A DNA stretch of 47,478 bases from an uncultured Lachnospiraceae bacterium (GTDB lineage Bacteria > Bacillota > Clostridia > Lachnospirales > Lachnospiraceae): the NCBI GenBank assembly GCA_910578115.1, contig CAJTPO010000035.1:1-47478 (forward strand). The letters run 5' to 3'. The notes beneath the pieces were generated by a model. The model worked only from the letters and a program-made list of their open reading frames with translations. It made no database searches and was not told the DNA's origin. Of this stretch, positions 40,297-47,478 are shown piece after piece (position 1 is the stretch's first letter; each line of letters starts with the position of its first letter). A program made the translations under genes and the position numbers.

Positions 40297-40728
40297 GTGG
40301 CAGAGTTTAGCACAGTAGGCTTAGAGGACGTAATAGAGGCGTTCAGCAGGCGCGAACAGGCGACAGTAGAGGCAGTGCCAAAGATGCTACAGGCGGGCGC
40401 TGCCGTTCTGGTAGAGGCACAGCAGGAAGAGGCGCGGGCAATGGGGCTGAATGAAACGGGCGGTTTTGTGAAATCCATTAAGGCTACGGCAGTAAAAGGC
40501 GACAGCCGGGAAAAGCATATTGACGTTTTCCCACACGGCAGGGCTAAGCATGGAAACGACAGGAAAGGCGATAAAAGTAACGTGCGCTATGCGACAATCG
40601 GATTTGTGGCAGAATACGGGACAAGTAGCCAGGCAGCCCGCCCTTATATGACCGTGGCAAATGACAAGGCGCAAAGCAAGGTAGTAGAGGCGCAGCGGGA
40701 AGTATGGGAGCGAGAAAACAATGTGTAG
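40297..40728 (+). CDS. HK97 gp10-like tail/neck protein
   Basis: A 143-residue protein of the HK97 gp10 family. A helical start with AVPKMLQAGAAVLVEAQ is followed by NETGGFVKSIKATAV, RYATIGFVAEYGTSSQAARPYM and an end helix, all typical. The start is GTG 40297, two bases past the previous stop. It overlaps the next gene by eight bases. Confidence 0.9.
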   Translation: MAEFSTVGLEDVIEAFSRREQATVEAVPKMLQAGAAVLVEAQQEEARAMGLNETGGFVKSIKATAVKGDSREKHIDVFPHGRAKHGNDRKGDKSNVRYATIGFVAEYGTSSQAARPYMTVANDKAQSKVVEAQREVWERENNV

Positions 40729-41047
40729 CATAAAGGAAGTGATAGAAAGCGCCGGGCTGCCAGCAGAGAGGGGCGTATATACCGGGAAAAAGAAACCAGC
40801 CGCCTACTGTACTTTCCTGCGGCTGAATAAAGGCGCTGCGATAAGGGCAGACGATAAAAACAGCGGCGACAGGGAGCTATACAGGGTTACGCTTTTCTGT
40901 AAGGGAAATTTTGAAAAAAGTTTGGAGCTGCTTACAGAGAAAATGGAGGCAGCAGGCTTTTACATTAACAGCGTAGATACTGAACACTATGAGACAGAAA
41001 CGGGGTACTGGCTTATCCCGGTAACAATCGAAATATTAAAGGAGTGA
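40721..41047 (+). CDS. Tail completion / tail terminator-like protein
   Basis: A 108-residue protein with alternating strands (YCTFLRLN, LYRVTLFCKGNFE, YWLIPVTIEI) and a helix (SLELLTEKMEAAGF), as in tail terminator proteins of siphoviruses. The assignment leans on its position between the gp10-like gene and the major tail protein. It overlaps the gene before; AAAGGAG follows for the next. Confidence 0.78.
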   Translation: MCSIKEVIESAGLPAERGVYTGKKKPAAYCTFLRLNKGAAIRADDKNSGDRELYRVTLFCKGNFEKSLELLTEKMEAAGFYINSVDTEHYETETGYWLIPVTIEILKE

Positions 41048-41053
41048 AAAACA

Positions 41054-41617
41054 ATGACATTAGGACTGAAAGACCTTTTTTACGCGATCTGCACGGAAAA
41101 GGACGGCGTAGAAAGCTATGGGCTGCCTAAAAAGCTGGCAGAGGCTATGAGCGCCGATCTTTCCGTAAAAACAGCAACGGCTGACCTGTACGCAGACGAC
41201 GCGATCAGCGAGAGCGTAAAGGAATTTATCAACGGCACGTTAAAGCTGGGCGTTAAAGACCTTACGCCGGAAGTGCTGGCAGACGTTCTGGGGCAAATGG
41301 TAGACCAGAATAAAGTTGTATGGGCTGGGGACGGCGACGAGCCGCCGTTTCTTGCTATCGGGTTCCGGGCGGCAAAGACCGGGGGAAGATTCCGCTATAT
41401 CTGGCTGCTGAAATGTAAATTTGAGCTGCCGGGCGAGAAATACGAGACGAAAGGCGAAAGCATCAAGTTCAACACGCCGGACATTACCGCAACTTTCTAT
41501 AAGCGGAAAAAAGACGGGAAATGGAAAGCGGATTTTGTGGGAACCGAGACAGAGACGGCAGCCAGCACATGGTTTACGGAAGTGCCGGAACCCGCAGAGC
41601 AGATACAGGGAGTATAA
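41054..41617 (+). CDS. Major tail protein (phi13 type)
   Basis: A 187-residue tube-forming protein of the phi13-type major tail family. Characteristic segments are GLKDLFYAICTEKDG at the start, VKEFINGTLKLGVKDL, and the paired strands FRYIWLLKCKFELPGE and DITATFYKRKKDGKWKADF. AAAGGAG stands eight bases ahead. Hexamers of it would polymerise around the tape measure. Confidence 0.92.
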   Translation: MTLGLKDLFYAICTEKDGVESYGLPKKLAEAMSADLSVKTATADLYADDAISESVKEFINGTLKLGVKDLTPEVLADVLGQMVDQNKVVWAGDGDEPPFLAIGFRAAKTGGRFRYIWLLKCKFELPGEKYETKGESIKFNTPDITATFYKRKKDGKWKADFVGTETETAASTWFTEVPEPAEQIQGV

Positions 41618-41640
41618 AAAGAATATGCGGAAAGGAGAGA

Positions 41641-41659
41641 GGCGCGGCGTGGCTGCGCC
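41641..41659 (+). promoter_or_regulatory. Hairpin between SD and start of the tail chaperone gene
   Basis: GGCGC (41641-41645) pairs with GCGCC (41655-41659). AAAGGAG at 41630-41636 is otherwise 30 bases from ATG 41667, so the hairpin may bring it to working distance. A four-codon GTG frame also lies here. Confidence 0.4.
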
Positions 41660-41666
41660 TTAAATT

Positions 41667-42071
41667 ATGCCAATGAGTGCAGTAAAAGACGGCGGCTACG
41701 TTGTGACGCTGAAAGGGAAAGATTACAGACTGCTTTTTACCCTTAACGCGCTGGACGAGATTCAGACGAAATTTGGGGGATATGACAAGCTGAATGAGAT
41801 TTTTAACCAGAGTAACCCGGACTGGGTAAAAGATACAAAATGGCTGCTTACCCTGCTTATCAATGAGGGGCTGCTGGAAGAGGACGAAAACGCAGAGATC
41901 ATGGAAGAACAGAGAGTAGGGCGGCTGATTCACGTAGGAAATCTGGCAGAGGTACAGCGGGCTATTTATGCGTCGTTTGCAGCAGGGACGGCAGGCGACG
42001 GGGAAAGCACAGGGGGAACCGAAGAGGAAAGCGAAGAGGCGGGGGAAATGAAAGCCGGGCAGGAAAGTTAG
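41667..42071 (+). CDS. Tail assembly chaperone, short form (gpG-like)
   Basis: A 134-residue protein (GKDYRLLFTLNALDEIQTKF, DWVKDTKWLLTLLINEGLL) with a Gly/Glu-rich end, typical of the gpG half of the lambda-type G/GT system. The short form ends at TAG 42069. A part of ribosomes is expected to shift into the -1 frame before this stop to make the long form with the adjacent T segment. The two products chaperone the tape measure during tail assembly. Confidence 0.85.
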   Translation: MPMSAVKDGGYVVTLKGKDYRLLFTLNALDEIQTKFGGYDKLNEIFNQSNPDWVKDTKWLLTLLINEGLLEEDENAEIMEEQRVGRLIHVGNLAEVQRAIYASFAAGTAGDGESTGGTEEESEEAGEMKAGQES

Positions 42072-42274
42072 ACACTGCCCGGCTTTTATATATCGCAATG
42101 GTACTGCTGGGCTACAGGGAGCGCGAGGCGTGGAGAAAAACGCCTTACCAGATTGTAACCCTATTCAGATACCACAGGGAATATAACCCGCACATTTTCA
42201 GACAGGGGCAGGCGGCAGCAGAGCCGCAGGCAGCGGCACAGGACGACATAGACGTAGCACTAGGGGGCTTTTAA
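42042..42274 (+). CDS. Tail chaperone T segment, read by -1 frameshift
   Basis: The -1 frame relative to the upstream gene is open through its stop and reads KLDTARLLYIAMVLLGY, then WRKTPYQIVTLFRYHREY, ending LGGF at 42274, four bases before the tape measure. There is no ribosome binding site for ATG 42098, so expression as a G-T fusion is likely. The best slip candidate is the G-rich run GGGGGAA at 42041-42047 in frame G|GGG|GAA, not an ideal heptamer. Confidence 0.75.
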
Positions 42275-42277
42275 TTT

Positions 42278-42817
42278 ATGGCTGATAAAACAGAGAATAT
42301 CAAAACCCGGCTTAGTTTTGACGGAGAGGCAGAGTATAAAGCAGCCTGCAAGGAAATTAACAGCACCCTTAAAGTGCTTAATTCTGAAATGAAACTTGTA
42401 ACGGCTGAATACAGGGACAATGCCAACAGCGCGGAGGCGCTGAAAGCAAAGCAGGACGTTTTACAGAGGACTTATGACGAGCAGGCGAAAAAGGTAAAGG
42501 AAACCGAGCAGGCATTAGAGAAATGCAGGCAGGCGACAGGGGAAAACAGCGAAGAGAGTAAAAAGCTGGAAACACAGCTTAATTACCAGAGGGCGGCGCT
42601 GGTAAAGACAGAGCAGGAGTTGAATAAGACCGCAGACGAACTGGAAAAGGCAGAGAACGCAGCAGACGAACTGGGCGAAGAGATAGAGGAAAGCGGGCAG
42701 CAGGCAGAGGCAGCAGGCGGCAAATTCTCTGGATTGAGCGGTATTCTGGGCGGGCTGGGCGGCGTTATGGCAAAGGGCATAGCGGCAGTGGGAACGGCTG
42801 CGGCAGGCCAGCCATAG
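42278..42817 (+). CDS. Tape measure protein, N-terminal part (frameshifted)
   Basis: The first 179 residues of a tape measure protein: a start of TRLSFDGEAEYKAACKEINS, then a long Glu/Lys/Gln/Ala coiled coil, then the Gly/Ala-rich stretch GLSGILGGLGGVMAKGIAAVG. It stops at TAG 42815. The natural continuation (AIGTAVVAGLGYAV) is present immediately downstream in another frame, from about 42811. A 5-base excess (or equivalent shift) near 42805-42810 explains the break. It could be a true mutation or a sequence error. Confidence 0.85.
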   Translation: MADKTENIKTRLSFDGEAEYKAACKEINSTLKVLNSEMKLVTAEYRDNANSAEALKAKQDVLQRTYDEQAKKVKETEQALEKCRQATGENSEESKKLETQLNYQRAALVKTEQELNKTADELEKAENAADELGEEIEESGQQAEAAGGKFSGLSGILGGLGGVMAKGIAAVGTAAAGQP

Positions 42818-42828
42818 GCACAGCAGTA

Positions 42829-45780
42829 GTGGCGGGGCTGGGCTACGCAGTAAGCCAGGCAGACGAGGCGAAAGGCGCGTTAAATGATTTCTGCGCCGCG
42901 ACGGGGACGGCAACGGACGAGGCAGACCAGTACAAGCAGGTTATGGAGAATATTTATAACGGCAATTATGGCGAGGGATTCGAGGACATAGCAGCGTCAA
43001 TGGCGACAGTAAAGCAGCAGGCAGGGGACATGGGCGCGGACGAGCTGGAAAAAATGACCACAAACGCCTTAACCCTGCGAGATACGTTTGATATGGACGT
43101 TGCCGAGAGTACGAGGGCAGCCACACAGCTTATGCAGAAATTCGGTCTTTCTGGTGAAGAGGCTTATAACCTGATCGCGCAGGGGGCGCAGCAGGGGCTT
43201 AACCAGAACGGGGATTTGCTGGACGTTATCAACGAATACAGCAACCAGTATGCGCAGGCGGGGCTTAGCGCAGAGGATATGTTTAATTCCATTAAAAACG
43301 GCGCAGACACGGGAGTATGGAGCATTGACAAAATGGGCGACGCTTTCAAGGAATTTAACATAAGAATGAATGACGGCACGGCGGGGGAATACCTTACAAG
43401 TCTGGGGCTTAATGCGGACGAGCTGGTAGGGAAGTTTCAAGCCGGGGGCGACAGCGCAAAAGAGGCAATGAGCCAGATAAGCGAGGCGCTTAAGAACTGT
43501 GACGACGAGAGCCTACAGTATACGGCAGGCGTAGGGCTTATGGGTACTATGTGGGAAGACATGGGAGCGGATGCCTGCACAGCACTTATGGGCGTAGAGG
43601 GGGAAATAAGCAAGACCGTAGATGCAATGGGGCAGATCAACGCCGTGAAGTATGACACTTTCGGGGAGGCAATGCAGGGCGCGGGCAGGATTTTACAGAC
43701 CAGCTTTATCATGCCGATCGGAGAGCAGGCGTTACCGATTTTCAGCCAGTTTGCAAATGAATTGCAGCAGGGCGCGGCTGATGCAGGCGGCGACATGGGA
43801 AAACTGGCGCAGAGTTTCGGGGACGCGCTGGGGAATATGGTAAGCGGGCTTTCTGAAATGTTGCCGCAGATTACGGGTTTTGCGGTAGAGCTTGTGAACG
43901 GGCTTGTAGGGGGCATTGTGGAGAGTGCGCCGACGATCATAAAAGCGGGTGTTGACATGATAACAGCGCTTGTGGACGGCATTGTAGAGGCAATACCGAC
44001 ACTGGCAGAAAGCGCCGCAGAGATCATTACTACACTGCTGGACGGCATTGTAGCGCTGATACCGAGCATAGCGGACGGGGCGGTACAGATCATAGCAGGG
44101 CTGGCAGACGGGCTGGGGCAGGCATTACCCGCACTTATACCGAGCGTTATAGAGGCAGTGCTTACAATCGTGGAAACACTTATAAACAATGTGCCTATGC
44201 TGATAGATGCAGCATTGCAGCTTGTTACCGGGCTGGCAGACGGAATTATAGCCGCGCTGCCAGTTATCATAGAGAGGCTGCCGCAGATCATAACCAGCAT
44301 TATCAATGCGCTGGTTGAGGGAATACCGAAGATTCTGGAAAGCGCGGGCGATATAGTGATCGCGCTTGTGGACGGCATTATAGATGCAATTCCACTTCTG
44401 ATAGCGGCAATGCCGCAGATCATAGTTGCCATTGTTACGGGGCTGGTAGAGGGGCTGCCGAAGATCGTAGCGGCAGCAGGGCAGCTGGTAGTAAGCATAG
44501 TTACAAAGCTGGCAGAGCTGCCCGCACAGATTGCCGGGGCAATAGCAGACGGCATAAACAAAATTGCCGAGTGGGGCGCACGTATGCAGGAAAAAGGCGG
44601 CACGGTGATAGAAGAGCTTGTAGCGAAAGTTATCAATATCATAAAGGAGCTGCCGCAGAAAATCTGGAATAGCATCATAAACGCAGTTACCAGAGTAGCC
44701 ACATGGGGCGCAAATATGCAGGCAAAAGCAAAAGAGGTAATGGACACAATGCTTACAAACATTGTAACCATTGTAAAAGAAACGCCTGTAAAAATCTGGA
44801 ACTGCATCATAGGAGCGGTTACAAAGGTAGCGACATGGGGCGCGAACATGGTAAGCAAAGCCAAAGAGGTAATGAATACCATGCTTACGGCAATCGTGAA
44901 CATTGTAACGCAGACACCGCAGAAAATCTGGAATAGCATCATAGGAGCGGTTACAAAGGTAGCGACATGGGGCGCGAACATGGTAAGCAAAGCCAAAGAG
45001 GTAATGAATACCATGCTTACGGCAATCGTGAACATTGTAACGCAGACACCGCAGAAAATCTGGAATAGCATCATAGGAGCGGTTACAAAGGTAGCGACAT
45101 GGGGCGCAAATATGGTAAGCAAAGCCCGCGAAGTAATGAACAGCATGGTTACGGGCATTGTGAACATTGTAAAAGAGATTCCGCAGAAAATCTATAACAG
45201 CATATCCGGCGCTATTTCCAAAGTAGCCCAGTGGGGTACAGAGGTAAAAAACAAGGCGGTAGAGGGTATGCGAAACTGCGTAAACGGCATTATCAATGCC
45301 TTTTCCAATATCGGCAGCTCTTTTGCGACAATCGGCAGCAACATTGTACAGGGTATCTGGAACGGCATAAGCAACGGCTGGAACTGGTTAAAGAATAAAG
45401 TTTCAAGCCTTGCAAACAGCCTGTTAGATGCTGCAAAGAGCGCTTTAGGGATTGAAAGCCCGTCTAAGAGATTCCGGGACGAGGTGGGCGTATTCATGGC
45501 GCAGGGTATCGGTGTAGGATTTTCTGATGAAATGGAAAAAGTCAATAAGAAGATTGAGGACAGTATACCGCAGGAATTTGATGTAGGCGCAAAAGTCAAT
45601 TTTTCTGACACTGACATAGACGGGGAGCCGTGGAAACCAAAGCCGAAAGGCGGCGGGGCAGCAGGCAGCCCGGTAGTACATATTGTACAGAACATATACG
45701 CCAATACGACGGACTACGCAAAGCAGCAGAAAGAGGCACAGCGGCAGTTTAAACAGGCAGCAAGGACGGTGTTAGCATGA
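42829..45780 (+). CDS. Tape measure protein, main part (frameshifted continuation)
   Basis: 983 residues read from GTG 42829, which has no convincing ribosome binding site and lies 12 bases past the stop of the first part. The first 250 residues are helical. Residues 350-590 are hydrophobic, repeating IP...A..II.AL.DGI units, which can insert into membranes. Five 44-residue repeats (KIWNSIIGAVTKVATWGANM) cover about 604-820, and the end has the usual GIWNGISNGWNWLKNKV and ALGIESPSKRFRDEVG motifs. Joined with the first part it gives about 1160 residues, setting a tail of perhaps 170 nm by the usual 0.15 nm per residue rule. Confidence 0.88.
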   Translation: MAGLGYAVSQADEAKGALNDFCAATGTATDEADQYKQVMENIYNGNYGEGFEDIAASMATVKQQAGDMGADELEKMTTNALTLRDTFDMDVAESTRAATQLMQKFGLSGEEAYNLIAQGAQQGLNQNGDLLDVINEYSNQYAQAGLSAEDMFNSIKNGADTGVWSIDKMGDAFKEFNIRMNDGTAGEYLTSLGLNADELVGKFQAGGDSAKEAMSQISEALKNCDDESLQYTAGVGLMGTMWEDMGADACTALMGVEGEISKTVDAMGQINAVKYDTFGEAMQGAGRILQTSFIMPIGEQALPIFSQFANELQQGAADAGGDMGKLAQSFGDALGNMVSGLSEMLPQITGFAVELVNGLVGGIVESAPTIIKAGVDMITALVDGIVEAIPTLAESAAEIITTLLDGIVALIPSIADGAVQIIAGLADGLGQALPALIPSVIEAVLTIVETLINNVPMLIDAALQLVTGLADGIIAALPVIIERLPQIITSIINALVEGIPKILESAGDIVIALVDGIIDAIPLLIAAMPQIIVAIVTGLVEGLPKIVAAAGQLVVSIVTKLAELPAQIAGAIADGINKIAEWGARMQEKGGTVIEELVAKVINIIKELPQKIWNSIINAVTRVATWGANMQAKAKEVMDTMLTNIVTIVKETPVKIWNCIIGAVTKVATWGANMVSKAKEVMNTMLTAIVNIVTQTPQKIWNSIIGAVTKVATWGANMVSKAKEVMNTMLTAIVNIVTQTPQKIWNSIIGAVTKVATWGANMVSKAREVMNSMVTGIVNIVKEIPQKIYNSISGAISKVAQWGTEVKNKAVEGMRNCVNGIINAFSNIGSSFATIGSNIVQGIWNGISNGWNWLKNKVSSLANSLLDAAKSALGIESPSKRFRDEVGVFMAQGIGVGFSDEMEKVNKKIEDSIPQEFDVGAKVNFSDTDIDGEPWKPKPKGGGAAGSPVVHIVQNIYANTTDYAKQQKEAQRQFKQAARTVLA
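44640..45290 (+). repeat. 132-bp tandem repeats in the tape measure gene
   Basis: Equivalent positions recur at 44679, 44811, 44943, 45075 and 45207, a constant 132-base (44-codon) step. The two middle units, 44811-44942 and 44943-45074, are identical over all 132 bases; outer units have diverged. This indicates a recent duplication. Confidence 0.9.
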
Positions 45781-46664
45781 TGTATGAAAAGCTGGTTTAT
45801 ACCAATGAGAGGGGCGAAAGCATAGAGCTTAGCGTAGGCAGTGTGTACCATTGCAACGTAAGCAAGGACGTAGACGGCATAGCAGGCGTGACAAATGCAG
45901 TCTACAGCACAAACAGCATGGGGCAGCATGGAGATACCTATGTAGGGCAGCGGATAGAGGCGCGGGACGTAGATATACTGGGGCATATCAATACAAGGGA
46001 TAAGCAGCAGTCTTACGAACTGCGCCGCAGGCTGCTTAAGATATTTAACCCGGAGCTGGGCGGCACACTTGCTTATGAGTATGGCAGCTTTAAACGCATT
46101 ATTAACTGCCGCCTGCATGGAAAGCCGGACGTAGGGCGAAAAAGTGTTTTGCAGCAGTTTAGCTTACAGCTGGACTGCCTTAACCCGTTCTGGAGGGAAG
46201 AGGACGAGCAAAAGGAAGATATAGCAAGCTGGGTGGCTGCCTGGCATTTCCCCTGCGTGATCGAAAAGGACAACAGCAAAAGCATGATTTTTGGGTATCG
46301 CGCTGAAAGCGTAATTGTGGACTGTTTTAATGAGGGCGACGTATCAACAGGTATGCGGGTAAGGTTTACCGCACTGGGGACAGTTACAAACCCGATTATT
46401 TTAAACGTAGACACAGAAGAATTTATAAAGCTGAATGTAACCATGCAGACCGGGGACGTGATCGAGGTAAACACGAAATACGGCAGCAAGGGCGCTACAC
46501 TGACGCGGGACGGGGTAAAGTATGACTATTTCCGCAAGGTGGACGTAGACAGTACATTCATGCAGCTTGACATAGGGGACAACAATTTCCGTTATGATGC
46601 GGACGGCGGCGTAAATTCTATGGAAGTCTCTATTTTTTATGACAAGGAATATCTGGGGGTATGA
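45777..46664 (+). CDS. Distal tail protein (Dit)
   Basis: A 295-residue baseplate hub protein of the siphovirus Dit family. The N-terminal domain has YEKLVYTNERGESIEL, GVTNAVYSTNSMGQHGDTY, DILGHINTRDKQQSYELRR and the KIFNPELGGTL motif. A galectin-like C-terminal domain follows. Its start overlaps the tape measure stop (ATGATG over TGA). It connects the tail tube to the receptor-binding device. Confidence 0.92.
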   Translation: MMYEKLVYTNERGESIELSVGSVYHCNVSKDVDGIAGVTNAVYSTNSMGQHGDTYVGQRIEARDVDILGHINTRDKQQSYELRRRLLKIFNPELGGTLAYEYGSFKRIINCRLHGKPDVGRKSVLQQFSLQLDCLNPFWREEDEQKEDIASWVAAWHFPCVIEKDNSKSMIFGYRAESVIVDCFNEGDVSTGMRVRFTALGTVTNPIILNVDTEEFIKLNVTMQTGDVIEVNTKYGSKGATLTRDGVKYDYFRKVDVDSTFMQLDIGDNNFRYDADGGVNSMEVSIFYDKEYLGV

Positions 46665-46667
46665 CGC

Positions 46668-47478
46668 ATGGAGCTTAGAGTATTTGACGAGACGGTAGAG
46701 CCGCTGGGACTGATAGACGAAATGGCAAGCCTGTTATGGCATGTAAAGTATTTTGATGTAGGGACATTCAATCTGCTTGCGCCGATCACGGACAATAACA
46801 AACGGCTGCTTACAGAGGGCAATATTATTGTAAAGCATGACGGAAAACGGGAAGTGACGGACGCGGCGGGCGGTATCTGGCGCAGGGCGGCGCAGATTAC
46901 CTATGTACACATTACCAAAGACGAGAACGGGCTAGAGCAGATAGAGGCACAGGGCTACATGCTTAGCCAGTGGCTTAACAAGCGCTGCATAAGCCCGCAG
47001 ATCGTAGCGACGGCAACGAACCAGAGCCTTATAAACACAATGGTAAAGAATAACTGCGGCAGCAGTGCAAGTACAAAGCGCCGTTTCCAGCGCTTTATCA
47101 TGCTGGCGCAGGAAACCATAGCGGGAAGTGCGGTAGAGTACGCAAACGAGGTATACGCAAAGCTGGGGCAGGAAGTAAAGGCGAGGGCGCAGGCTGGCAA
47201 GCTGGGCTATGACATTCTGATTAACGAGAGATCGCGGCAGTACGGCTTTTATCTGTATAAGGGCAAAGACCTTACCGCGAAAAACAGCGAGGGTAACACG
47301 CCTTGTATTTTTTCACGGGATTTTGACAACGTAAACGAGCAGGAATATACAGCCAGTATAGAAAACTGCGGGAATTTCATTTACATACAGGGCGCGGCAG
47401 ACGACAACGGCAGCCAGCCCGTGACGACGGTAGACGGTGAGGGCGCGTCTGGTCTGGAACTGACAGAGGTATTTTGTG
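46668..47478 (+). CDS. Gp37-like tail hub protein (partial, cut by window end)
   Basis: At least 270 residues from ATG 46668, four bases past the Dit stop. ELRVFDETVEPLGLIDE, LLWHVKYFDVGTFNLLAP, and EAQGYMLSQWLNKRCI match the Siphovirus ReqiPepy6 Gp37-like family, the hub/tail-associated lysin position in Firmicutes siphoviruses. The frame is open to the last base, so the C-terminus lies outside the window. Confidence 0.85.
   Translation, partial: MELRVFDETVEPLGLIDEMASLLWHVKYFDVGTFNLLAPITDNNKRLLTEGNIIVKHDGKREVTDAAGGIWRRAAQITYVHITKDENGLEQIEAQGYMLSQWLNKRCISPQIVATATNQSLINTMVKNNCGSSASTKRRFQRFIMLAQETIAGSAVEYANEVYAKLGQEVKARAQAGKLGYDILINERSRQYGFYLYKGKDLTAKNSEGNTPCIFSRDFDNVNEQEYTASIENCGNFIYIQGAADDNGSQPVTTVDGEGASGLELTEVFC

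Larger units (their letters stand above)
22200..47478 (+). mobile_element. Prophage (HK97-type siphovirus with plasmid-like Rep/Par genes), left part
   Basis: All genes from 22221 onward point the same way, overlap or nearly touch, and follow the order early genes - replication - partition - late regulator - packaging - capsid - tail. No host gene interrupts it. The left edge lies somewhere between the divIB stop at 22014 and ATG 22221; the exact attachment site cannot be placed without the right end. No integrase, repressor, holin or lysin is in the window, so they should be further right. Codon and word usage (frequent AGC, GCA, ATA and TTA codons; abundant GCAGCAGG-type words) differs from the host genes. 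Confidence 0.93.

Noticed and set aside
43437..45167. Long open frame (576 aa) on the minus strand
   Set aside because: It mirrors the repetitive tape measure gene, has low-complexity composition and no ribosome binding site; it is a by-product of biased codons.
22221..47478. Excess of ATC codons within GATC, considered as a methylation or packaging signal
   Set aside because: ATC also occurs in other contexts and the host genes show a similar preference; without counts it is not a supported signal.
1..47478. CRISPR arrays, insertion sequences with intact transposase, or rRNA genes
   Set aside because: None seen. The solo HTH_38 protein at 22670 lacks a transposase catalytic domain and terminal repeats.

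Overview
The window looks like a Gram-positive, Clostridia-type chromosome, most likely Lachnospiraceae, carrying the left part of a prophage. The host call rests on gene content and order: an rsmB-rlmN-PP2C-prkC-rsgA operon, then a division and cell-wall cluster with strong AGGAGG-type ribosome binding sites and spore-former-style genes (two class B PBPs, DivIB, PASTA kinase). No database search was run, so the family-level placement is an inference.

Positions 1-6451 hold rRNA and tRNA modification genes, the PP2C phosphatase / PASTA kinase pair and the ribosome GTPase RsgA. Positions 6452-7215 are a decayed scar: a clipped HigB-like toxin and the two ends of a tyrosine integrase with its middle missing. 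YchF (7216) and Lgt (8471) follow, with short tandem repeats between them. From 9518 a promoter and a four-copy MraZ operator lead into the dcw cluster: mraZ, rsmH, ftsL-like, a division PBP, a small zinc-binding-like protein, a SpoVD-like PBP, mraY, murD, ftsW, murA and divIB. These genes make the lipid-linked peptidoglycan precursor and the septal synthase. murG, murE and murF are not in the cluster here.

Right after divIB, where ftsZ would normally be expected, the sequence changes to a densely packed phage genome in which every gene is on the + strand (about 22200 to the window end). The left part is an early/replication region: small regulators, a PP-loop PAPS-reductase-like protein, a tRNA-like element, a clipped radical SAM gene, an OB-fold SSB-like protein, a DUF4406 protein, an HUH-type Rep protein and a VRR-NUC nuclease. 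It also has a ParA/ParB pair in which ParB is fused to a Cys cluster and an ASCH/DUF3850-type domain. An ArpU/RinA-like late regulator follows. Just after it come two direct repeats, a near-consensus promoter and an immediate terminator, which together look like a late-gene switch. The rest is an HK97-type siphovirus morphogenesis module: HNH, TerS, TerL, portal, protease, capsid, connectors, tail tube, frameshifted tail chaperone, tape measure (broken by a frameshift), Dit and a Gp37-like tail protein cut by the window end. No integrase or repressor is visible; they would lie to the right.

The most interesting part is the plasmid-like layer inside the phage: an HUH Rep with a candidate hairpin origin, ParA, the composite ParB, and an exact palindrome present twice that could be its centromere. 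Together they suggest a phage-plasmid lifestyle or descent from one. Second-look items also include the tRNA-like element with an enlarged anticodon loop, the late promoter-attenuator, the 9-G tract at the ParB C-terminus and the tape-measure frameshift.
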